DNA of 40,278 nt from a virus. Numbering within the stretch: the first letter of the stretch is position 1; each line of letters opens with the position of its first letter. A model generated the notes under the pieces. It saw only the letters and a program-made list of their open reading frames with translations, searched no databases and had not been told where the DNA came from. Below are positions 6,871 through 14,083 of the stretch, piece after piece. The stretch is taken from the IMG/VR virus record IMGVR_UViG_3300030106_001471, positions 2,881 through 43,158 of that record. The stretch is one strand, 5' to 3'. A program made the position numbers and the translations under genes.

Positions 6871-7194
6871 TTATCTTCCGAGTACGAGTACTCTTACTGC
6901 GATACCACTAGCGTCTGCTGTGTTACCTAATTCGTCTAAAGCTGCTCCGTCTGCCCCTGCTTCGTAGATTTCAAATTTTGAGTTACTGTAGTCAAATTGA
7001 GTTACATAACCATCTGATTTCTGTGAAATAAGCACAATGAAGATTTCCTCTAAACCAAATTGTGTAGCTGTTATAGCTTCACCGTTTGAAGGATAAGAAT
7101 CATCAAATGTAATATCTTTGATTGTATATCTGATATCACCCATTACTCCCTGAACATCTCTTGAAGTTCCTGGATTTGTAATCGTTAATGCCAT
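6871..7194 (-). CDS. Putative head decoration/structural protein, 107 aa
   Basis: This is a 107-residue all-beta protein (MALTITNPGTSRDVQGVMG, then strands around FDDSYP and FGLEEIFIVLI, ending AVRVLVLGR). Proteins with this opening and ending, found immediately downstream of capsid genes, are familiar from marine tailed phages and are usually annotated as structural proteins of unknown function. AAAGGAG precedes the ATG. A hairpin lies between it and the capsid gene. A capsid decoration role is inferred from position and size. Confidence 0.65.
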   Translation of the reverse strand: MALTITNPGTSRDVQGVMGDIRYTIKDITFDDSYPSNGEAITATQFGLEEIFIVLISQKSDGYVTQFDYSNSKFEIYEAGADGAALDELGNTADASGIAVRVLVLGR

Positions 7195-7221
7195 GAGTTA
7201 ATTTCTCCTTTATTATTACCA

Positions 7222-7249
7222 TGGGGTGACTAGTAATTTAGCCACCCCA
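7222..7249 (-). promoter_or_regulatory. Intergenic hairpin after the capsid gene
   Basis: The arms 7222-7231 (TGGGGTGACT) and 7240-7249 (AGCCACCCCA) pair over ten positions with one mismatch that becomes G:U in the minus-strand RNA; the loop is eight bases. There is no T-tract, so it is not a canonical terminator. It could slow decay of the capsid mRNA or cause partial termination. Confidence 0.55.
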
Positions 7250-7269
7250 CTTAAAAACTGAATAGTTTA

Positions 7270-8628
7270 TTACGAACTTAAGTCAGTTATTTTTGCTTGA
7301 GTAATGAAATTGTGACACCTCAACTCTGCCATAGTGTATAGTAATCCTCTTACTACTAGAGCGTTAGCTGCAAAGTAGTCTCTGTTTTCTATATACTGTG
7401 TAGGTTGTGCTACAGCAATTTCTAGGTAATCTGTGTCCAACACAAGAATGTGTGAACCGTTAACACTATCATCTGAACCGACAGATTTTACAACGTCAGC
7501 ATCTGGTAGAATTGGAATACCTTGATAAGTTGCGAGTACTAGACCAGTTCTAGTTCCTGGGAAAGTTCTTTCAGAACCCACACCAACTTGGAACTCTTCC
7601 TGTCCTAAGTATCTCTGTTGTGATTGTAGTAATCTCTCAAGTTTGAAGTATTGGTCGTGACCCAAAACGATTAGTTTTGGTTCTCCACCGTTAGTTCTTA
7701 TTGATTGAATACAGTCATCAATTAGATTTAGAGATAAGTCTCTAATTGTACCACTGTTATGCTTTACAGTTCCAGCAGCAAAGTTTGCATCTCTGTTACC
7801 AAATGTGATGTCGTATACACCTACTCCACCGTTTCCAGCGAAGTTAGAGTTACTGTGAATGTGACCACCCACAGAAGCGTTATCATCGTTTACGATATCT
7901 TCAATTGATGTTAGACCTGCTCTCTTTGTTACTACTAGACCGTCACCATCAGCCGTATTTGCATCAAATGCAGCGTGTGTAACAACACCTGTAGAAGTGT
8001 TTACAGCAGTTACTGCTTTACCAGCAGTGTTAATGTAGTCAGTTCCAGATACGTCATAAAGGGAAACTTCGTCCCCAATCTTTATGCTACTTGCAACTGA
8101 GGCTGGCACAGTTGATGTACCTGAACCACCAGCAGATGCGATGAATCCAGAACCAGCTAATAGCTCTTCGTTAATTTCCTTAACGTGGTCAAGCTGTGCA
8201 TTTTCGTTTTCCAACGCCAACACATCACCAACTCCACCTTCTAGTTGTGCAGTGAATACTGATTTCACTGACGCACCGAAAGTAGTTGATACGATTCTAG
8301 GTAAACTAGAAACGTTTTCAATTTGTGATACGTCTACTGTTGGGATAGCACCAGTTTCAGTTACAGGTCTTGACCTGCCACTTCCTCTGTCGCTTCTTAT
8401 TCTCCAACCAGCAGTGTTACCCCAAACGTTTCTTGGGATAGCGTTGAAAAATCGAGTTTGGTTATTCAATGCGTGCCATACTTTCCTACCATAAGTAGTA
8501 TTGAAAATACCTGTCGCAGTGTCAACCGTGAAATAAGTTTGTTTCTGTAAGTATTCTGGACCGAACACAGACGAGTACAAACCTCTTTGTGACTGAGAGA
8601 TAAACTCAGTTAAAGATGGATTTGACAT
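7270..8628 (-). CDS. Major capsid protein, HK97-like fold
   Basis: This 452-residue protein builds the icosahedral head. Support: it follows a scaffold-like gene, has GAGGAG before ATG 8628, and is followed by a decoration-like gene. Its sequence has the mixed alpha/beta, Gly/Ala/Val-rich look of HK97-type capsid proteins. Examples are an N-arm with GPEYLQKQTYFTVD, an RVR-like stretch NTAGWRIRSDRGSGRSRPVTE, and GGEPKLIVLGHDQYFKLERL in the axial-domain region. The C-terminal part has YIENRDYFAANALVVRGLL, a usual P-domain strand pattern. A segment around residues 165-245, with a small beta insertion (SLYDVSGTDYINTAGKAV), may be an added surface domain. Confidence 0.85.
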   Translation of the reverse strand: MSNPSLTEFISQSQRGLYSSVFGPEYLQKQTYFTVDTATGIFNTTYGRKVWHALNNQTRFFNAIPRNVWGNTAGWRIRSDRGSGRSRPVTETGAIPTVDVSQIENVSSLPRIVSTTFGASVKSVFTAQLEGGVGDVLALENENAQLDHVKEINEELLAGSGFIASAGGSGTSTVPASVASSIKIGDEVSLYDVSGTDYINTAGKAVTAVNTSTGVVTHAAFDANTADGDGLVVTKRAGLTSIEDIVNDDNASVGGHIHSNSNFAGNGGVGVYDITFGNRDANFAAGTVKHNSGTIRDLSLNLIDDCIQSIRTNGGEPKLIVLGHDQYFKLERLLQSQQRYLGQEEFQVGVGSERTFPGTRTGLVLATYQGIPILPDADVVKSVGSDDSVNGSHILVLDTDYLEIAVAQPTQYIENRDYFAANALVVRGLLYTMAELRCHNFITQAKITDLSS

Positions 8629-8672
8629 AACTTAATTTCTCCTCTTTCTTTCGTTTATTATTAATTACTTGT

Positions 8673-9524
8673 TTATCCAAGAAGTTCTCTTGGTACACCG
8701 TCAGTGTCTCCACTTTCGATTTTGTGTTGGATGTCTCTTAACTGTTTGTAAGAGAGACCAGATAGTTGGTCTACAGTGTCACCTTGATTTTGGCTCTTCA
8801 CGATAGGTGTTGAACCATCAGTTCCTAGAGCACTAGGAGTGTCTGGTGTGAATACTTGTGGTCTTTGCAAACCATTTTCTTCCCTGAATCCCATTTTTCT
8901 TAGTCTTGATTCAGCTTCAGTTTGAACAGCAGTTTCCAATTGTTTTTTCAATGAATCAATTTCTTTCTTCATAGATTCCATTTTTTCATCGTCATCGTCT
9001 TCTGCTTTCATTTTTTCTGAATCGTCATCATCGCCGTGCATAGCTTTATCCATGTCGTCTTTGTCGTCATCGTCAGCTTTCATGTAGCCTTTTTCTTTGT
9101 CGTCATCGTCTCCATGCATTGCTTTTTCTTCTTTGTCATCTTCTTCTTCTTTTTTCAAAGAGTCTTCTGATGCCTGAATGTAATTCTGTTGTTCTTCTAT
9201 GTCAGTAGTAGGAGAAACTGGTTTGTCTGTATCCTGTGGTCCTGGTGCAGTAGCCTTTGCAGGTCTGCCTTTTGAACCATCAGTGTCCAATCCTAACTTA
9301 TTGTCAGGGTCTTCCTTTTTAAGATTAGAAATTACAGCTGCGGAAATAGATTTTACTAACTCTTCGTGAGCTTCTTTTTCCATAGCCATTTCTTTCTTTT
9401 CTTCTTCTTCTTCTTCTGCCTTAGAAAGTCTTTCGTCCATCTTCTGGAGTACTTCGGCAACAGCACCCATTGCGAGGGTGTTACCCTCTAGTTGCTTTTT
9501 TATGTCTTCAATTTCGTTTGACAT
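8673..9524 (-). CDS. Acidic scaffold-like protein with Asp repeats, 283 aa
   Basis: This 283-residue, strongly acidic and helical protein lies directly before the capsid gene. Residues 1-70 form a coiled coil. Residues 125-185 hold low-complexity repeats, including AMHGDDDD twice (about 135-142 and 161-168) with ADDDD and EDDDD between. A second coiled coil follows (KKEIDSLKKQLETAV). The last 30 residues (LSGLSYKQLRDIQHKIESG) could be a folded capsid-binding helix. Position and composition fit an assembly scaffold, or a delta domain provided in trans, cleaved by the protease encoded downstream. AAGGA precedes the ATG. Role is inferred. Confidence 0.6.
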   Translation of the reverse strand: MSNEIEDIKKQLEGNTLAMGAVAEVLQKMDERLSKAEEEEEEKKEMAMEKEAHEELVKSISAAVISNLKKEDPDNKLGLDTDGSKGRPAKATAPGPQDTDKPVSPTTDIEEQQNYIQASEDSLKKEEEDDKEEKAMHGDDDDKEKGYMKADDDDKDDMDKAMHGDDDDSEKMKAEDDDDEKMESMKKEIDSLKKQLETAVQTEAESRLRKMGFREENGLQRPQVFTPDTPSALGTDGSTPIVKSQNQGDTVDQLSGLSYKQLRDIQHKIESGDTDGVPRELLG

Positions 9525-9527
9525 TTT

Positions 9528-9605
9528 TTACCATTCCTTACTTAGGTTTTTTGAATTTCTTCGACCAATCCAATCCACGCTGATTGCGTGGTTGGTCTTA
9601 GCCAT
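9528..9605 (-). CDS. Possible 25-aa leader peptide
   Basis: This short frame starts at ATG 9605 (MAKTNHAISVDW) and ends at TAA 9528, four bases before the scaffold-like gene. The coding sequence contains the hairpin at 9563-9597. Ribosome-binding support is weak (GGGG only). It may be a leader peptide coupled to the scaffold gene, or chance inside a structured leader. Confidence 0.25.
   Translation of the reverse strand: MAKTNHAISVDWIGRRNSKNLSKEW
9563..9597 (-). promoter_or_regulatory. Leader hairpin before the scaffold/capsid genes
   Basis: The inner stem CCACGC/GCGTGG (9575-9580 and 9586-9591) has a 5-base loop. It can be extended in two mutually exclusive ways, by GACCAA/TTGGTC with a 6-base bulge or by CCAA/TTGG with a 1-base bulge. 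It lies in a 184-base gap, in the predicted 5' leader of the scaffold and capsid genes. Confidence 0.45.
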
Positions 9606-9662
9606 CCGACCCCACAATACCTTGTGATTTAGAAAATTATAAATAATTTATATTTATCTAAT

Positions 9663-9674
9663 TTATTATACGAA
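9663..9674 (-). promoter_or_regulatory. TATAATAA box, candidate phage promoter
   Basis: On the minus strand this 12-base sequence reads TTCGTATAATAA, containing a perfect TATAAT. The same 12 bases occur at 10428-10439, also ahead of a structural gene. No good -35 TTGACA box is present, so it may serve an altered or phage-encoded sigma factor. Predicted transcription would begin about 130 bases before the scaffold-like gene. Confidence 0.4.
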
Positions 9675-9708
9675 TTAAACCTAAAATTTTTACAGAAAGC
9701 GTATCTAG

Positions 9709-9927
9709 TTATTCACTTTCAATCTTAGATTGGACACCATTTGCTTCAAAGGAAAGCATGTCATTGCGAAAGTCATAGAGTGGTACCTGAATTAGCTTCT
9801 TCAATTTTTCTAATTGATTGCCTTCAGGCATAGAGGCTTCTACTAAATCTAATACTTTACCTACCATTCTAGAGTGAGTTGCAATAATATATTCCTGTTC
9901 TGGTGTTACTTTACTTATGTCTACCAT
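9709..9927 (-). CDS. Small hypothetical protein, 72 aa
   Basis: This 72-residue helical protein (MVDISKVTPEQEYIIATHS) has AAGGAG before the ATG. It follows the HK97-gp10-like gene and precedes the 184-base regulatory gap. Mixed charge, no cysteine, no membrane segment. In this position a small neck or head-completion helper is possible, but I do not recognise it. Confidence 0.6.
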   Translation of the reverse strand: MVDISKVTPEQEYIIATHSRMVGKVLDLVEASMPEGNQLEKLKKLIQVPLYDFRNDMLSFEANGVQSKIESE

Positions 9928-9936
9928 AACTACTCC

Positions 9937-10410
9937 TTAAACTCCGAAAGACTTTGGGAAATGTTTACTAAAAATTTTGTTGAACTCTTCCTCAAATGTT
10001 TTAGTTAAGAATCCCGTCCCACCACCTGAACTTACTTGACGATACGTATACCAACCTGAACCTAAATCAAGTGGTCGCATATCTTGGTAAGTCTTAGTGT
10101 GTGCTCTTACGGATATTGTTTTTCCTGATGGGAGTTTTCTTTGGTGTTGAGGGATTGGTGATTCATAAGGTCCTTGAAACTTTCTTGATTCCTTTTGTCC
10201 TCCGTCTATCTTATCAGCATAATCAGCATCATATGAAATAGAAAAACCTCCACCTGAAAGGGGAGTGTATCTGCCAGATGCTTTTAAATTCCCAGTCTTT
10301 CCGACAGGGCATCTTTCTTGTGTTAGTCTGAATATTTCTTTACCCATAGTATCGACAATTCTTTTTAATTCCCTGTCGAGACCTGTGGGTAGAAATCCTG
10401 TTTGAACCAT
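9937..10410 (-). CDS. HK97-gp10-like neck/tail-completion protein, 157 aa
   Basis: The first half has the pattern of HK97 gp10-type proteins: an N-terminal helix, then CPVGKTGNLKASGRY (the P-x-x-T-G-x-L core) and a strand ISYDADYADKIDGGQ (the pattern YA..v..G). The C-terminal helix FLTKTFEEEFNKIFSKHF is also usual. These proteins act at the head-tail junction or tail terminator in siphoviruses and myoviruses. The 70-residue insertion between the halves (SPIPQHQRKLPSGKTISVR) is longer than normal. AGGAG precedes ATG 10410. The presence of this gene argues for a long-tailed virion. Confidence 0.75.
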   Translation of the reverse strand: MVQTGFLPTGLDRELKRIVDTMGKEIFRLTQERCPVGKTGNLKASGRYTPLSGGGFSISYDADYADKIDGGQKESRKFQGPYESPIPQHQRKLPSGKTISVRAHTKTYQDMRPLDLGSGWYTYRQVSSGGGTGFLTKTFEEEFNKIFSKHFPKSFGV

Positions 10411-10427
10411 AGTTAAACTCCTATGGT

Positions 10428-10439
10428 TTATTATACGAA
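10428..10439 (-). promoter_or_regulatory. TATAATAA box, candidate phage promoter
   Basis: An exact copy, on the minus strand, of the 12-base TTCGTATAATAA sequence at 9663-9674, lying in the 44-base gap before the gp10-like gene. A start at the usual distance would leave a leader of only about 12 bases, just enough for the AGGAG ribosome-binding site. Confidence 0.35.
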
Positions 10440-10454
10440 GCTAGGTTTATTTTT

Positions 10455-10610
10455 TTACTCGTACTTGAACTTTGTATCTTCGTGGTCTTCTATCTTAGAC
10501 ACTTCTTCCCTAGCTTTTATTTCCTGTTGCACATCATACTTAGTCTTGATGTTTGGATTAACACCAGGCATTCTTATTTTTTTATATTTTTTATTCCCTG
10601 TGGGTTTCAT
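10455..10610 (-). CDS. Small basic hypothetical protein, 51 aa
   Basis: A 51-residue gene hidden in a gap. The first 30 residues are lysine-rich (MKPTGNKKYKKIRMPGVNP); the rest is acidic and helical (EEVSKIEDHEDTKF). Its ATG overlaps the previous stop (ATGA), so it is coupled to the 55-residue membrane-anchored gene. Function unknown; a small neck or packaging helper is possible. Confidence 0.55.
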   Translation of the reverse strand: MKPTGNKKYKKIRMPGVNPNIKTKYDVQQEIKAREEVSKIEDHEDTKFKYE

Positions 10611-10774
10611 TGTAGTGGAATGTCTTCCTTAGTAATTTGTCTAGCTAATAATTTATTTGCCACGCTATCCTCAATCTTATCCCTCTTCATTAGGGCTAAG
10701 GTTACTCCTACACCTACAGCTAGTGAACTTACTACAGGTAGACTTTTCATTGCCATTCGTAATGCTTTAGTCAT
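10607..10774 (-). CDS. Small membrane-anchored protein, 55 aa
   Basis: This 55-residue protein has a basic start (MTKALRMAMK), a hydrophobic segment of about 18 residues (LPVVSSLAVGVGVTLALM), then a charged helix (KRDKIEDSVANKLLARQI). Its start directly follows the preceding stop and its own stop overlaps the next ATG. It is one of four consecutive tiny proteins with membrane segments. Holin or inner-membrane role is possible; no family is recognised. Confidence 0.55.
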   Translation of the reverse strand: MTKALRMAMKSLPVVSSLAVGVGVTLALMKRDKIEDSVANKLLARQITKEDIPLQ

Positions 10775-10873
10775 CTATGCTCCTGCTAAAATTGCTGCAA
10801 ACATCATGCCTACTATGCAGGCAAAGTATGCAACTAGTTTTATATTTATTTTAAATTTTTCCCAGTTATTCAC
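10775..10873 (-). CDS. Tiny membrane protein, 32 aa, GTG start
   Basis: The GTG start overlaps the stop of the upstream gene (GTGAATAA), and the stop abuts the next ATG. The 32 residues are a short basic stretch (NNWEKFKINIK) and one membrane helix (LVAYFACIVGMMFAAILAG). Coupling on both sides supports the call. Function unknown. Confidence 0.45.
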   Translation of the reverse strand: MNNWEKFKINIKLVAYFACIVGMMFAAILAGA

Positions 10874-11018
10874 TTTCTAGTACCTTCATACCAAGTGCGA
10901 TTATTCCACCTGTACAACCTGTGGCTATTTCTGTATAGCCTTGCCACACACCCACTGCACTTAATACTCCTAGTACTATTATAGCAAGAAAAATTTGAGG
11001 TCTCAATTTACCCATCAT
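10866..11018 (-). CDS. Small membrane protein, 50 aa
   Basis: It starts at one of two adjacent ATG codons (11018 or 11015) inside the end of the upstream gene. There is a hydrophobic segment at residues about 8-24 (IFLAIIVLGVLSAVGVW) and a second, weaker one near the end (GGIIALGMKVL). A hairpin of two helices is possible, a layout seen in small holins. Function inferred from topology only. Confidence 0.5.
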   Translation of the reverse strand: MMGKLRPQIFLAIIVLGVLSAVGVWQGYTEIATGCTGGIIALGMKVLESE

Positions 11019-11304
11019 TGTTGCTTATTTCCTTTATTACTTCTTGTTGTTCTGTATTAACATCAGGATATTTTTTCCAATAAGTTTCTTTATCTTGTTT
11101 AGTTTTAACTTCATTACGAGTTTGTTCTAATTGTTTTTCAAGCTGTTGAACTTCTTGTTGCAAGTTTTCAATATCTTTTTGCATAGCCGTTATATCAACT
11201 TGCAACATGGTAAACCAACTTACAGCAGAAACTAATATGGCTCCTACTGTAAGAACTAAAGTGGCTGTAACTTTATATTTATTTTTACCAACCTGAATGT
11301 CCAC
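11008..11304 (-). CDS. Membrane-anchored coiled-coil protein, 98 aa, GTG start
   Basis: The GTG start overlaps the upstream stop by one base (TAGTG), with GGAGG 12 bases upstream. The protein has a short cytoplasmic start, one membrane helix at about residues 12-34 (TATLVLTVGAILVSAVSWF), and a long heptad-patterned coiled coil (MQKDIENLQQEVQQLEKQL). The topology is like an inner-membrane spanin, but no outer-membrane lipoprotein partner is visible. It could also be the partner of the large membrane protein just upstream. Confidence 0.6.
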   Translation of the reverse strand: MDIQVGKNKYKVTATLVLTVGAILVSAVSWFTMLQVDITAMQKDIENLQQEVQQLEKQLEQTRNEVKTKQDKETYWKKYPDVNTEQQEVIKEISNNDG

Positions 11305-12593
11305 TACTGGCTAACGCCTCCTGGTGGAACAGGTGTTGATAATAATACTTCGTAGTTATTATTTACTTCCCATATACTAGCTAATGTACTAGATTGCACT
11401 GTAAATTCTTTTGTTGCTAAGTTACTGTCGTGTCCAATCTGTGAAAACTGAATAGTTAACTCACCAATATCAGCTTGTCTAATTACACATGTACCACCAG
11501 ATGATACGATGTTGCTCAAAACTAACTTGTTAATCTTAGCGTTAGTATTTGTTAAACTACCTGTGTCTAACCAAATTCGGTCATATGTACCACCTTCAGT
11601 CTTCAACAAGTCTGCCATGAAGTTACCACCACTAACTCTTAGGTTTCTTAATGTACTTGTAAGAGTTTGTGAAATACTTAATCCATCAGCAATGTTCTCT
11701 TTAATCACAACTTTGTGAGCAGTTACATCTGATAGTGTTAATGTCTTACATGTATTTCTTTCAAACAATAGCTCACCTATTTCTAGTCTAGCTGTTGTTC
11801 CTGATTTACCTTCAATTAAGATAGCTTCAGATTTACCTGATGGTATTGTTGAACCTGTATATGCCTCACCAATTGATACATTAGAAATATTTATTTCTTC
11901 TACTGGTGTAGTTCCGAGCACAATCCTTAACGTGTTATCATCTGGAAAATCTTTTCTCCACGCCATTTCTTTCTCTAATGTTTCGCTTGGATATTCAGAT
12001 GGAGCTGCATAAATCCCTGGTGAACCATTAGCAAAACTTCTTTCTACTACGATTTCATTTACTGCAACTGCTGTTGTAGCTGTACCACCAACTGCCAATA
12101 AACCTACTGCCATTTGAGGATTTAATCCTAGACCTCTTAATAATGAATACGGAGATTTCATTACTTGAAAGAATCTTCTCCACTTAGCTGACTCACTATT
12201 TAAGTATTCTACTTTTGCAAATAACCAATCCCTAAATGCTTTTACATCTTGATAGATGTAAAGAGGGGATTTTAGTATTGCCATAGGCGTAGCTTTTGCT
12301 AGTCTAATCATTTGTTTTAGACTTCTAATATGCACAGCCATTCCTAATAAAATTGATGCAACTGATATTCCAATTGAATACCAATACCATGTCTGTAGAA
12401 ATTCTAAATAAGTTAATACCATAGTATAGGTAATTACATAATTAAAATATCCTATCTCTATTGGTGCGATTTCCCACCATAAATTGACTGGATTAATTGC
12501 CGTAATGCTTAACGCTATTCCACCACTCACTATTGTTACAAATGTGAATAGTGCGAGCAGAGCGTTCCCTGCTTTCTTTAACATTGATTTCAT
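11304..12593 (-). CDS. Multi-span membrane protein with beta-solenoid-like C-terminal half, 429 aa
   Basis: I use ATG 12593, seven bases after AGGAG, rather than the TTG one codon earlier. Residues 10-35, 50-72 and 73-90 look like membrane helices. They are followed by an amphipathic segment and a fourth hydrophobic stretch near 160-183 (MAVGLLAVGGTATTAVAV). From about 210 to the end the sequence is a series of short strands with regular small and polar turns (LEIGELLFE, INKLVLSNIV, ADIGELTIQFSQIG), as in parallel beta-helices. I recognise no family. Possible roles are a host-envelope protein made late in infection, a superinfection-exclusion factor, or a virion membrane-contacting protein. 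None is established. Confidence 0.6.
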   Translation of the reverse strand: MKSMLKKAGNALLALFTFVTIVSGGIALSITAINPVNLWWEIAPIEIGYFNYVITYTMVLTYLEFLQTWYWYSIGISVASILLGMAVHIRSLKQMIRLAKATPMAILKSPLYIYQDVKAFRDWLFAKVEYLNSESAKWRRFFQVMKSPYSLLRGLGLNPQMAVGLLAVGGTATTAVAVNEIVVERSFANGSPGIYAAPSEYPSETLEKEMAWRKDFPDDNTLRIVLGTTPVEEINISNVSIGEAYTGSTIPSGKSEAILIEGKSGTTARLEIGELLFERNTCKTLTLSDVTAHKVVIKENIADGLSISQTLTSTLRNLRVSGGNFMADLLKTEGGTYDRIWLDTGSLTNTNAKINKLVLSNIVSSGGTCVIRQADIGELTIQFSQIGHDSNLATKEFTVQSSTLASIWEVNNNYEVLLSTPVPPGGVSQ

Positions 12594-12607
12594 CAAGTTA
12601 CTCCTGT

Positions 12608-12694
12608 TTAACTAGTAAGTTCCCCGACAATTATCATTAACGATAGTAAAAAGGCTATAAAGATACTAATTTTTATTAAGATTTCTGTACGCAT
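12608..12694 (-). CDS. Tiny membrane protein, 28 aa
   Basis: The frame runs from ATG 12694 (MRTEILIKIS) to TAA 12608; GGAGG lies 13 bases upstream. Residues 6-23 form one membrane helix (LIKISIFIAFLLSLMIIV). It sits alone in the 143-base gap between the metallophosphoesterase and the large membrane protein and may assist the latter. Unknown function. Confidence 0.4.
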   Translation of the reverse strand: MRTEILIKISIFIAFLLSLMIIVGELTS

Positions 12695-12731
12695 ATAGCC
12701 ACTTAGTCCTCCGTTTAACTAACTGCCTATA

Positions 12732-12743
12732 TTATTATACTAA
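12732..12743 (-). promoter_or_regulatory. TATAATAA box, weaker promoter candidate
   Basis: The minus strand reads TTAGTATAATAA right at the stop codon of the metallophosphoesterase and just before the membrane-protein cassette. It differs from the 12-base box at 9663 and 10428 by one base. No -35 box is evident. The resemblance may be partly due to A+T-rich intergenic sequence. Confidence 0.25.
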
Positions 12744-14083
12744 TTTGGAGCCCAAACTTCTGGCAAAACGTCATTAAATGTTTGTGAACTGTCATCAAAC
12801 CTATTTAGGTATATGATGTCTTTACCAATCTCTCCATATTTAGGATGATAATATAGTGCTAGTTGTCTTGGTTTGTTGATTGCTTGCACTCTTTGCATAG
12901 CAAATTCATCTCCACCCTTCATACATCCACAGATATGTATCGCACCTGTGCCGATATCTATCTCATCTATTCTATGAAAGTGCCCTATTAAAACTGAATC
13001 AAAATATTCAGGTAAACCGATTTCTTCGTTTCTTAATTTACCTATTTCATCTTGAAGACCTTTTCTAAATTGTAAAATATTACGCATATTCAAAATACCT
13101 TTACTAATCGCCGTGCCACTTCCTGCACCATTTACAAAGTCTCCATGAGATACAAGTATGTTTCTATTTTTAACTTCCACCGAAGTCATAAAAGATTTCG
13201 GAATATGAAACTCTATATTCTTTTGATTCTTACAGAATACAGATACCCATTGATACAACATGTAATCCCAATCCATATATTTATTCTTCATAGGTGGTTT
13301 CCTAGTCATTCGACCATGGTTACCAACAACACATGGAACTCTTACTTTATCGAAGTGTGGGGCTAAAAACATTAATGCTTGTGCAATAAGATTAGCTCCT
13401 CTAATCATTTGTCCCATGTTGTGGTCATTATTAGTTAAAGCTAATTCCATATGGATGTCCCCACTAATCATATCGCCTAACATAGGAATTACTAATTCAT
13501 CTATCTCTACAGAGTTTCTTCGTAGTTCGGCAAGAGTTAGTACTTGAGTAGCCCATCCGTATAGTCTTTTATTAAATATATCAATGTTGTAAGAGTTTAA
13601 ACCCACCATCTCGTCTGCTTCAACATTATCTCCAATGTGTGTATCTGATAGAGGTGCGACCATAGATTGTGCACTAGCAGCTCTAACTTTTCCTTTGGGC
13701 TTTCGTATCTTATATTTTTGAACTGATTTGTAGGAGGGAGTAAATTTCTTAACAGCATCTATAAGTAATTCTTTTTTAGCTTCTTGTTTTAAAGATGTCT
13801 CTGCTACTTTCTTCCAGTACTTTGCCTCACCTTTATACTTTTCAATATTCTTAATTAATTTAGCATGTGCGTCAGGAGAGAAATCTGTAGGTGTGTCTTC
13901 AATTTCATCCCTAGAGAGTCCTTCTCTTAATGAGACCTCTCTGTCGTACCATTTTTGATAAGTTGTACGATGTGCCTCGAAGGCGTATTTTTCTTGCATC
14001 CACGTGGCTATCGCTGTCCAACTCCACCCTGCTAGCTTCCTCTTGATTATTTCGCTTTTTGCCTTTTCTGGGATATGAGTCAT
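12740..14083 (-). CDS. Metallophosphoesterase with N-terminal HTH-like region, 447 aa
   Basis: All five calcineurin-type metal motifs are visible: SDTHIG (Asp147, His149), MLGDMISG (Asp204), GNHGR (Asn255, His256), SHGD (His313) and GHFH (His368, His370). It should therefore bind two metal ions and hydrolyse phosphoesters. Residues 1-50 (IIKRKLAGWSWTAIATWMQ) resemble a small helix-turn-helix, and 70-110 a coiled coil. Phage enzymes of this type include nucleic-acid phosphatases and nucleases such as SbcD/Mre11-like proteins; the substrate cannot be told here. AAGGAG before ATG 14083 fixes the start even though it lies inside another gene. Location in the head module is unexpected. Confidence 0.85.
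   Translation of the reverse strand: MTHIPEKAKSEIIKRKLAGWSWTAIATWMQEKYAFEAHRTTYQKWYDREVSLREGLSRDEIEDTPTDFSPDAHAKLIKNIEKYKGEAKYWKKVAETSLKQEAKKELLIDAVKKFTPSYKSVQKYKIRKPKGKVRAASAQSMVAPLSDTHIGDNVEADEMVGLNSYNIDIFNKRLYGWATQVLTLAELRRNSVEIDELVIPMLGDMISGDIHMELALTNNDHNMGQMIRGANLIAQALMFLAPHFDKVRVPCVVGNHGRMTRKPPMKNKYMDWDYMLYQWVSVFCKNQKNIEFHIPKSFMTSVEVKNRNILVSHGDFVNGAGSGTAISKGILNMRNILQFRKGLQDEIGKLRNEEIGLPEYFDSVLIGHFHRIDEIDIGTGAIHICGCMKGGDEFAMQRVQAINKPRQLALYYHPKYGEIGKDIIYLNRFDDSSQTFNDVLPEVWAPN

Noticed and set aside
7222-7249. Hairpin after the capsid gene as rho-independent terminator
   Set aside because: The stem is good, but the minus strand after it reads TGGTAATAATAAAG with no T-tract, so I list it only as a hairpin.
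8084-8494. 136-residue plus-strand frame inside the capsid gene
   Set aside because: It is antisense to a confidently called capsid gene, has no ribosome-binding site or family pattern, and its composition mirrors the complementary strand.
10482-10880. Plus-strand frame with hydrophobic segments in the 10.5-10.9 kb gap
   Set aside because: The gap is better filled by four small minus-strand genes with stop/start coupling. The hydrophobicity of the plus frame reflects those genes' complement.
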